Below are positions 57,786 through 64,000 of a DNA stretch of 64,000 nt, one piece after another. The notes beneath the pieces were generated by a model. The model ran no database searches. It had not been told where the DNA came from and saw nothing but the letters and a program-made list of their open reading frames with translations. The number at the start of each line of letters is the position of its first letter. Within the stretch, counting starts at the first letter, position 1. The position numbers and the translations under genes were made by a program. The stretch spans positions 1-64,000 of the forward strand of contig JBAZGS010000001.1 in assembly GCA_041652755.1 (NCBI GenBank), given 5' to 3'. Source of the DNA: JAQTTT01 sp041652755. GTDB lineage: Archaea; Nanobdellota; Nanobdellia; Tiddalikarchaeales; Tiddalikarchaeaceae.

Positions 57786-59201
57786 ATGAATAAACAAAAA
57801 ATTGAATTTCTAAACAATAATTTTTTAAATTTATGTAAATTATCTTCTGATTCTTATGTTGAATATTATATTAAAAATAGAAATAAATTTTATAATTCAT
57901 TTACAATAAGCAAAAAAAATAATAAAGGGGTTAGACAAATATTTCGTCCTAATGATAATCTTAAAAGCATACAAAAAAATATATTAAAAAATATATTATA
58001 TTCTTTTGGTATTAATTCTAATGCTAATGGTTTTGTTAAAAAAAAATCTATTGTTTATAATGCAAAAAAACATATTAATAAACAAATTATCTTTAAAACA
58101 GATATTATAGATTTTTTTCCAAATATAACTTCAGATAGAGTATATGGTTTATTTGATAGATTAGGTTTTAATGAAAAAAATTGTAATTATTTAACTGATT
58201 TGTGTACATATAAAAATATGATTCCTCAAGGAGCACCAACAAGTCCATATATTTCAAATTTGATTTGTTTTAGACTTGATAAGAGATTAACCAATTTAGC
58301 ATTAAAATTAAAATTAGAATATTCAAGATACGCTGATGATATTACTTTTTCAGGTAAATCTATATCTAAATCAGTTATTGATTTAATATATAAAATTGTA
58401 AAAGATGAAGGTTTTATGTTATCTAAAGATAAATCTGTATTTTTATCCAAAGGCAATAGACAAAAAATTACTGGATTAATTGTTAATGATAAATTATCTG
58501 TTGGCAGAAAAAATTATCATAATATAAAAAGAACAATATATAATTGTAAAATTAAAGGAGTATCTTCAGTATTTATTGATTTTGATAAAGATCCTAGGGA
58601 GTATTTATTTGGAAAAATTTCTATTTTTTATGAAATTGATGTTCTAAAATGGTTTAAACTAAAAAAAGAGATTGATTCTATTGATTGGAACTCTTTTTAT
58701 TATTCTACTAATACACATAAAAAAATAGTTAAAAAAAATATAAAGATACTTCAATTAATTAAGTTAATAAATACAATAAAACCTTTATTTAAAAAAAATT
58801 CAATTTTATTAATAAAAACTTCATTAGGAAAAGTAAAAAATTATGAAAAATTTTTATTAAATCTTATGGATATTAATAGCTTTGTGGATAGAATTAATTT
58901 CAAATCTTTAGATATTTCAGAAGAAGATAAATTAGATAATACATTAAAATCTATTAAAGCATTAGAATATTTTTTCAAAATAAAAAAAATTGATTTGAGT
59001 AATATGGAAGTTTTAAATGATATTAAGAATTTGACTGCTGAAAAAAGACATTCTGGACAAAAACTTAAAAAAATTACAAAAAGAATTTATGTTAAATATG
59101 GATTTAATGATTTTAATGATGTTGATTATAAATTATTTTATGAAAAAATTATTGATAATTTTCGTAATTTTTTAGAAAAATTATTTATTATGTTATCTTA
59201 A
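57786..59201 (+). CDS. Retron-type reverse transcriptase with C-terminal extension
   Basis: A 471-residue reverse transcriptase. Motifs in order: KGVRQIFRP..LKSIQKNIL (47-67), the retron hallmark NAKKH (92-96, NAxxH), DIIDFF (106-111), QGAPTSPYISN (148-158), the catalytic YADD (182-185), and ITGLIVN (228-234), the counterpart of the retron VTG motif. The polymerase and thumb end near residue 300; the remaining 170 residues (including EKRHSGQKLKKITKRIYVKY) match nothing I know and may be a fused effector. Upstream is a typical a1/a2 ncRNA. No separate effector gene follows before the att site. The probable role is anti-virus defence. Confidence 0.92.
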   Translation: MNKQKIEFLNNNFLNLCKLSSDSYVEYYIKNRNKFYNSFTISKKNNKGVRQIFRPNDNLKSIQKNILKNILYSFGINSNANGFVKKKSIVYNAKKHINKQIIFKTDIIDFFPNITSDRVYGLFDRLGFNEKNCNYLTDLCTYKNMIPQGAPTSPYISNLICFRLDKRLTNLALKLKLEYSRYADDITFSGKSISKSVIDLIYKIVKDEGFMLSKDKSVFLSKGNRQKITGLIVNDKLSVGRKNYHNIKRTIYNCKIKGVSSVFIDFDKDPREYLFGKISIFYEIDVLKWFKLKKEIDSIDWNSFYYSTNTHKKIVKKNIKILQLIKLINTIKPLFKKNSILLIKTSLGKVKNYEKFLLNLMDINSFVDRINFKSLDISEEDKLDNTLKSIKALEYFFKIKKIDLSNMEVLNDIKNLTAEKRHSGQKLKKITKRIYVKYGFNDFNDVDYKLFYEKIIDNFRNFLEKLFIMLS

Positions 59202-59283
59202 AATATTCTATTAATAGAAAAATCACAAAACATTTATATAAAATCGCTGTTTTGTTTGATTTAGCATACATAAAACTCACGAT

Positions 59284-59361
59284 AAAAGTGAGGGCGAGTG
59301 ACCTTTAGTTAGACGCGTGCTCTTAGCGGTTTACAAATAGTCACACGCTACTTTTCTCGTT
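59284..59361 (+). other. Element B/C junction att site with inverted arms
   Basis: Left arm 59284-59308 (AAAAGTGAGGGCGAGTGAC then CTTTAG), core TGCTCTTAGCG at 59318-59328 and right arm GTCACACGCTACTTTTCTCG at 59340-59359. The arms are imperfect inverted repeats of each other (GTGAC/GTCAC, AAAAGT/ACTTTT). A TATA-like TTTATATAAAATCGCT at 59233-59248 precedes it, as in element A. Having both arms marks it as the joint between two tandem elements. Confidence 0.7.
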
Positions 59362-59388
59362 TTTAAATGCTTTGGAGGTATTAAAAAC

Positions 59389-59702
59389 ATGAAAGACACG
59401 TGGGAACTGCACGGTTATGGCAAAGATCTTGACAGTAGAATAAAAAAGATAAAAGAAGGAAAAGTTTCTGATATATCTAACAAAAATTACTTGTTAGACT
59501 ATTATGACAGCATGCTTAGTCAAGGATTAAGCATACCAAGAATAACTAAATGCTTAAGGCTGATTCAGAAAGCAGATGAATTCTTAAAAAAAGATTTGAA
59601 AAAATTAACAGAAAAAGACATTATTCATTATTTTGGAATGCTTGAAAAAATTAATTACAGTGATTGGACAAAGAATGATTATAAAACAGAATTAAAGAAA
59701 TT
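59389..59702 (+). pseudogene. Truncated tyrosine integrase, element C
   Basis: The first 105 residues match the integrase at 53881 (about 90% identical, starting MKDTWELHGYGKDLDSRIKK) and the upstream TTGGAGG is kept. At TTAAAGAAATT (59692-59702) the reading switches to coiled-coil-gene DNA in another frame, adding about 21 unrelated residues before a stop at 59769. The catalytic domain is absent, so it cannot act as a recombinase. Confidence 0.85.
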
Positions 59703-59948
59703 AAGAATTCGTTTTATAAAAATAAAGAAAATCATCCTGTTCAATTTTATGAATTGGCAACTTCATTAAAAGAGCTTCCTAATTTGCCTAATATTAATGC
59801 TGAGTTTTTGGATCTTGAAGGTATGGCTTTCAGCAACAAAAAAGACCAAATTAGAAAAATGCTTGAAGGTTTGGATAAAGTAAGCATATAATTACTATGA
59901 ATCTGAAAAGATTCTTGGATGAAAAATTAGACTTTAATAAAATAAAAT
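59692..59948 (+). pseudogene. Fragment of the 607-residue coiled-coil gene
   Basis: About 250 bp match 1117-1380 at roughly 93%, with a small deletion near 59883 that breaks the frame (AAGCATATAATT against AAGCACAATAATT). After about 59948 the sequence jumps to the equivalent of 5158, just ahead of the cassette kinase. So this is the remainder of a coiled-coil/cassette locus that lost both ends of the coiled-coil pair and the 4389 gene. Confidence 0.85.
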
Positions 59949-60056
59949 AAATATTTAAAAACATTTTTGTTCAGTGAATTATGTTAAACAAATTGAATTA
60001 GGAAAAAACTAAATTTGAAATAGATTTATATATAGTATCTAATATTATATTAAATA

Positions 60057-60641
60057 ATGAAATCTTTTCAATTGGTTGGGGTTCCGGGTTCTGGAAAATC
60101 TTTTTATTTAGATTTACTTAAAAAAAATCCCATTAACAATATAGATTATTTTGATTTTAAAGATTTATTTAATGATTACTCCATTAATTTTCCAAAGTAT
60201 AATGATAAAATGTTATGTTTAAAGATTTTGGATGATTTATTTATACAAAATAGAAATATTTTATTTGATTCACATTTTGTTTTTTTTCAAGAAGGAATTT
60301 TTAAAAATAGTTATTATTTTCATAAGCACACGAAAAGTTCTGGCTATATTTTTATTAATTCTAGTTCTGAATTGATTGCTGATAGAATATTAAATGATGT
60401 TTCAATTGGAAAAAGAAAAAGTTTTCATTTTATTGATTATTCTATCAATAAAAATTATATCGAAAAGAAGGAGGATTTATTGTTTTTAATTGAAAAATAT
60501 AAAGAAAATTCATTAGAATTTTTAAAAAAAATAACCTTTGAATTAAATATTGATTATATAGTAATAAACAATAATGAAAATGATAGTGTTTCTAAAAATA
60601 TTAATCAAATTACTGATTTTTTAAATAATCATTTGAAATAA
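60057..60641 (+). CDS. P-loop kinase-like NTPase of peptide cassette, copy 2
   Basis: A 194-residue copy of 5262-5849 with the same GVPGSGKS Walker A at residues 8-15. Most differences are in the C-terminal third, with one residue deleted near position 176. The intact reading frame indicates continued selection. The promoter TTTATATA is retained upstream. See copy 1 for possible roles. Confidence 0.75.
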   Translation: MKSFQLVGVPGSGKSFYLDLLKKNPINNIDYFDFKDLFNDYSINFPKYNDKMLCLKILDDLFIQNRNILFDSHFVFFQEGIFKNSYYFHKHTKSSGYIFINSSSELIADRILNDVSIGKRKSFHFIDYSINKNYIEKKEDLLFLIEKYKENSLEFLKKITFELNIDYIVINNNENDSVSKNINQITDFLNNHLK

Positions 60642-60695
60642 CTATTTTTTTATAAAATCAAAATGATTTTAAATAACCGATTTATACTATTTTAT

Positions 60696-60902
60696 ATGGA
60701 AATTGTATCTTTAGATTTAATAACATCTTCAAATCTTGAAGAAAAGTTACAGAAAGAAAAAAGTAGCTGTGCATGTAGTTGTAGATGCGGAGGTTCATGT
60801 GGAACTGCAAAATCTATCTCTGCTGAAGAATTACCTGTAAATTTAAGTGACTATAATTTAGCAGTCAACAGCTACAATACTTCAAATTATTCAAAGAAGT
60901 AA
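60696..60902 (+). CDS. Cys-rich RiPP-like precursor peptide, copy 2
   Basis: 68 residues, identical in protein sequence to copy 1; the DNA differs at five positions, all synonymous (third bases of Thr10, Lys17, Val49, Tyr60 and Lys67). The frame is open 33 nt further upstream (ATG at 60663) but that part is not present in copy 1, so the ATG at 60696 is the real start. It has the same Cys25, 27, 29, 31, 35 core and is followed by the T-tract terminator. Confidence 0.82.
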   Translation: MEIVSLDLITSSNLEEKLQKEKSSCACSCRCGGSCGTAKSISAEELPVNLSDYNLAVNSYNTSNYSKK

Positions 60903-60966
60903 TTTCTATTTTTTTTCTATTTTTTTATTAAAAACATTTATATATTAGATTATTTTTCTAATAAAT

Positions 60967-62022
60967 ATGATTATTTGGGAAATTCCACCATCAGCATTTC
61001 CTATTCAATGGCATATTACTATCGAATGCGATAAGAAATGTAAGCATTGTTACACTACGGATGAGTTAACATACCAGTCTGAATTAAAAAAAGAATTACC
61101 TTTAAATGATCTTCTTAAGGTAGGGGATAGGATTATTGAGTTTAGAGATAAATATAAAGTTCCTGTTCCATTAACGATTACCGGAGGTCATCCGTTAATT
61201 AAAGAAGGACTTGATATTCTTTTAAGAAAAATGCATAATGCAGGTATATCTGTTGAATTATTGGGTAATAGGTCGGGTTTAGAAAATTATATGTGTTTGT
61301 TTAAAGAAATAAACTTGCAGGGTTATCAAATTTCAATTGATGGTAATAAGGATTTGCATGAGTATATGAGAGGAAAAAATTCATGGGATGAGGTTAATTT
61401 TTCAATAAATTATCTAAATGATAATAAAATCCCTGTTGATGTAATGACTACTGTAAGTAAATTAAATATGAATCATATTAAAGAAATAAGTTCTTTTTGT
61501 GCAAATCTAGGAGTAAGAAGGTATTCATTTGATAGAATTGTTGGATTAGGCAATGCAAAAAATTTGGATAATGATTTACCACAACCTTTGGAATATAAAA
61601 AATTTCTTTTTGATATTTTTAATCATTATGTGGATTTATCTCAAAAATCACCCACTTTTTTTGCATTAAAAGACCAGATGTGGAAACCATTATTGAATGA
61701 TTTAGGTATTTTTAATCCGAAAAAAACATATAAAATTATTGGAGGTTGTCTTGTTGGGGTAACAGGTATAACTATTCTTGCGGATGGAAATGTTGTTCCT
61801 TGCAGAAGACTGCCTATTAATATAGGAAAGTTGCCTGAGCAAAGTATTGAAGAAATATTTTTTGATTCTCCTAAAATGAATGAATTAAGGCAATTTGATG
61901 CTATCGAAGATTGCGGCCCTTGTGATATAATGCCTTATTGCAGAGGGAATAGGTGTGTTGCTTATTCTTTGCATAAAGATTATTTTTCACCCGATCCTCA
62001 ATGCTGGAGGCCAAAAAAATGA
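60967..62022 (+). CDS. Radical SAM/SPASM peptide-modifying enzyme, copy 2
   Basis: 351 residues, about 97% identical to copy 1. All cluster ligands are kept: Cys21, 25, 28 and SPASM Cys261, 279, 316, 319, 325, 330, 346. Ala20 of copy 1 is Glu here, just before the first cluster Cys, and Asp254 is Tyr. Leaderless start with the same TATA box 30 nt upstream. It overlaps the glycosyltransferase by 4 nt. Confidence 0.9.
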   Translation: MIIWEIPPSAFPIQWHITIECDKKCKHCYTTDELTYQSELKKELPLNDLLKVGDRIIEFRDKYKVPVPLTITGGHPLIKEGLDILLRKMHNAGISVELLGNRSGLENYMCLFKEINLQGYQISIDGNKDLHEYMRGKNSWDEVNFSINYLNDNKIPVDVMTTVSKLNMNHIKEISSFCANLGVRRYSFDRIVGLGNAKNLDNDLPQPLEYKKFLFDIFNHYVDLSQKSPTFFALKDQMWKPLLNDLGIFNPKKTYKIIGGCLVGVTGITILADGNVVPCRRLPINIGKLPEQSIEEIFFDSPKMNELRQFDAIEDCGPCDIMPYCRGNRCVAYSLHKDYFSPDPQCWRPKK

Positions 62023-63158
62023 AAATAGGCATTTTTTCAAGATTTCCTCCATTACAAGGAGGAGTATCTTCTGAAACTTATTGGGATTCTGTTGCATTAG
62101 GGAAAAAAGGAATTGAAACAGTTATTATTTCTAATTCCTGGTCAGGAAACTATGAAAATAGAATAAATCTTGATGTTGCAGATATGGATTATTTTAACTC
62201 TAAAAATTTAAAATTATATATGAAAAATCCTTTTTCAAATTCAAATAATTTTGATTCAAAAGGACCCAATATTGAGACAGAATTGTTTGCTTTAGGTATT
62301 GAAGTTGAAAAAAAAGAAAATTTGGATATAATAGAAGGTTTTTATCTGTTTCCTTATGGTGTGTCTGCTTGGAGTTTGTCTAAATTATATAAAAAACCTT
62401 TAATAATAAAACATGCAGGAAGTGATTTTTATTCACTTCAAAAATTATCATATCTACCTCTAATTGATGTTTTTAAAGAAGCTGACTGTATTCTTTCAAG
62501 ATTAGATTCTGCAAGTAAAATGTTTGGTAATGAAAAAATAAAGAAATTGGGATTAGCAATACCCAATGAATTTAATCCTCATGTTACATCAAAATTTAAT
62601 TTTGAAGAGCCAACTATTGGTTTTATTGGAAAATATAATTCTTTTAAGAGAATAAAAGAATTAACTGAAGAGTTAAATAAAATAAATTTGTCTTATAAAT
62701 TTCTTATTTTAACAGATAAGAAAGGTCAAGTTGAAATAAATAAAATTCTTCCACCCAAAGTTAAAAAAAATTCAATTTTTATGGATTTTACAGCTCCATG
62801 GAATATGCCTTCTATTTATGCAAGTTTAGATATTTTATATTGTGGTGAAACAGGATTTGATATAAATGAACATTTTCCTAAAGTGGCTCTTGAAGGATTT
62901 TCATCAGGAGTATGTACTTTATTAAGTGATGAAATTTTTAATAAATATAAAGATATTTTTAATTTGCTTGATGGAGAAAATGTAATAAAATTTAATCCCC
63001 TAAATGGAAGCGAAATAAAAGTTAAATTAGAATCTGTTTTAAAAGATGAAAATCTAAGAAGCAATATTTCATTAAATTCAGTTAAAATACCTAAGTTTAA
63101 TTATAATAATTATATTGATTCTTTGATACAAGTTTACAAAACGGTTCTTGAAAAATGA
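62019..63158 (+). CDS. Glycosyltransferase, GT4-like, copy 2
   Basis: 379 residues, about 91% identical to copy 1, with the same MKIGIFSRFPPLQGGVS start and EHFPKVALEGFSSGV donor region. The ATG overlaps the radical SAM stop and its own stop overlaps the next ATG, so coupling is preserved across the operon. The changes are scattered, mostly on the surface-type Lys/Glu/Asn positions. Confidence 0.8.
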   Translation: MKIGIFSRFPPLQGGVSSETYWDSVALGKKGIETVIISNSWSGNYENRINLDVADMDYFNSKNLKLYMKNPFSNSNNFDSKGPNIETELFALGIEVEKKENLDIIEGFYLFPYGVSAWSLSKLYKKPLIIKHAGSDFYSLQKLSYLPLIDVFKEADCILSRLDSASKMFGNEKIKKLGLAIPNEFNPHVTSKFNFEEPTIGFIGKYNSFKRIKELTEELNKINLSYKFLILTDKKGQVEINKILPPKVKKNSIFMDFTAPWNMPSIYASLDILYCGETGFDINEHFPKVALEGFSSGVCTLLSDEIFNKYKDIFNLLDGENVIKFNPLNGSEIKVKLESVLKDENLRSNISLNSVKIPKFNYNNYIDSLIQVYKTVLEK

Positions 63159-63730
63159 ATGTTTTTAATTATGATAATTTCTATAAAGAATATATTGATA
63201 AAAGATTAATGCTAAAAACTCCTTCAATAATTTTTGATAAATTCAAATCTTATTTAAATGATTATTCAAGTGTCTTAGATATTGGTTGTGGCACAGGTTT
63301 AGATTCCTTTGAATTGTCTAGAATTAACTTAAATATTGTAGGTATTGATAATAGCATTAAAATGTTGAGATATGCAAAAAACATTCAAAATAATTTAAAT
63401 TTAATTTTAATGGATTTTAATAATATGACTTTTTCAAAAAAATTTGATGGGATTTGGTGCAGAAACGTTTTACAGCATTATTGTTTATCTGATTTTGAAA
63501 AAAATATTTTAAATATGAGTAATTTTTTAGAAAAAAAAGGTATTCTATATTTTTCAGTGCCCATTAAGGGTGATATTGAAAAGAAAAATGAATCAATAAC
63601 TTTTGTGAAGATATTTCAATATAATTATGATGAAATTGAAAATATTTTAAAAAAAAAATTTGAAATAAAAGATATATTTATTGAGCATTTAAAATTAGAT
63701 TGGTATAATTTTTTTTGTAAACTTATTTAA
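63155..63730 (+). CDS. Class I SAM methyltransferase, copy 2 (canonical motif I)
   Basis: 191 residues, about 88% identical to copy 1. Motif I is VLDIGCGTGLDS, the standard GxGxG form, unlike GCGMS in copy 1, so this copy is more likely to be the active enzyme. The rest of the fold, including WCRNVLQHYC, is unchanged. Confidence 0.8.
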   Translation: MNVFNYDNFYKEYIDKRLMLKTPSIIFDKFKSYLNDYSSVLDIGCGTGLDSFELSRINLNIVGIDNSIKMLRYAKNIQNNLNLILMDFNNMTFSKKFDGIWCRNVLQHYCLSDFEKNILNMSNFLEKKGILYFSVPIKGDIEKKNESITFVKIFQYNYDEIENILKKKFEIKDIFIEHLKLDWYNFFCKLI

Positions 63731-63753
63731 ATAATAATACCTTAATTATTTAT

Positions 63754-64000
63754 ATGGAAAAATCATTTGATAATGATTATAAAAACAATAATGCTTTCTT
63801 TGGAGTTAAACCTTCTAAACTTGTACTAAATATTTTAAAATATATCAATAAAGGTAAAGTTTTGGATTTGGGCATGGGTTATGGCAAAAATGCAATTTTT
63901 CTTGCAAAAAATAATTTTGATGTCTCCGGAATTGATATTTCAAAAGAAGGAATAGATATGTGCATTCAAACATGCAAAAATTTGAATGTTAATATTGATT
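63754..64000 (+). CDS. TehB-like SAM methyltransferase, copy 2 (cut by window end)
   Basis: The first 82 residues of the second methyltransferase, matching copy 1 at 8965 (start MEKSFDNDYKNNNAFFGVK, motif I VLDLGMGYGKNAIFLA). The gene continues beyond the window. Spacing to the preceding gene is 23 bp, the same as in copy 1. Confidence 0.8.
   Translation, partial: MEKSFDNDYKNNNAFFGVKPSKLVLNILKYINKGKVLDLGMGYGKNAIFLAKNNFDVSGIDISKEGIDMCIQTCKNLNVNID

Larger units (their letters stand above)
53810..59328 (+). mobile_element. Integrative element B in tRNA-Ser, carrying a retron
   Basis: The element runs from the tRNA-Ser 3' end to a second copy of the 11-bp core at 59318-59328. Gene order: chimeric integrase, two minus-strand genes (small protein and membrane protein), YIK..YLG protein, lipoprotein, P-loop ATPase, retron ncRNA and reverse transcriptase, att. 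Base composition is more AT-rich than the ribosomal region. The integrase lacks its catalytic end, so the element is probably immobile unless helped in trans. Confidence 0.75.
59318..64000 (+). mobile_element. Integrative element C (partial), carrying second peptide cassette
   Basis: Starts at the shared att core and continues past the window end. It contains a truncated integrase, a scrap of the coiled-coil gene and the second copy of the peptide cassette. The integrase-to-cassette distance is only about 300 bp. The right end is not seen. Confidence 0.55.

Noticed and set aside
59318..59328. Second tRNA-Ser copy at the element junction
   Set aside because: Only the last 11 bases of the tRNA are present; no T arm, anticodon arm or acceptor 5' strand precede them.

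Overview
The window looks like a piece of chromosome from an AT-rich DPANN archaeon, most likely a Woesearchaeota or Pacearchaeota type (the phylum-level guess is inference). Evidence for Archaea: an S10-spc-type ribosomal protein cluster containing the archaeal/eukaryal proteins eL32, eL19, eS4, eL34 and eL14; archaeal SecY, aIF1/SUI1, RNase P protein Rpp29 and Cbf5 with a PUA-type tail; an archease-RtcB pair; type IV pilin-like signal sequences; TFB-like proteins; and TATA boxes placed about 25-30 nt ahead of many leaderless start codons. adk and cmk, which usually sit inside this ribosomal cluster in free-living Euryarchaeota, are absent from it here.

Layout. 1-17.9 kb is accessory DNA. 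It holds a pair of long helical proteins, a six-gene peptide-modification cassette (P-loop kinase, Cys-rich 68-residue peptide, radical SAM/SPASM enzyme, glycosyltransferase, two methyltransferases), an AAATCCA iteron array next to a split TFB, an AbiEi-like regulator, a zincin, and an integrative-element backbone (element A) that ends in an attachment-like site at 17.9 kb. 18-27 kb is mixed: a lipoprotein of putative glycosidase type, two zinc-finger mini-proteins, a degenerate-Nudix regulator facing an HD-domain gene across a palindromic operator, a nucleotidyltransferase, archease and RtcB. 28.6-43.1 kb is the ribosomal protein operon, essentially gap-free. 43.2-53.7 kb holds CTP synthase, two long pilin-anchored surface proteins, Cbf5, a methyltransferase with an overlapping Trm112-like gene, and a large surface protein. 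53.7-64 kb begins with tRNA-Ser(UGA), followed by two integrative elements in tandem. Element B carries a chimeric, probably dead integrase and a retron-type reverse transcriptase with a clear upstream inverted-repeat ncRNA. Element C begins with a truncated integrase fused to a scrap of the 0.7-kb coiled-coil gene and then a second copy of the peptide cassette, cut by the window end.

How the parts fit. Elements A and B share a backbone (short YIK..YLG protein, lipoprotein, P-loop ATPase with winged helix) and end at the same conserved arm-plus-core sequence, but carry different cargo between ATPase and att site: a small-protein/membrane-protein pair in A, a retron in B. The peptide cassette occurs twice, about 54.8 kb apart; its enzymes have diverged but the two precursor peptides are identical in protein sequence with five synonymous base changes, so the peptide itself is under strong purifying selection. 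The most interesting systems are this apparently uncharacterised archaeal RiPP-like cassette and the archaeal retron.
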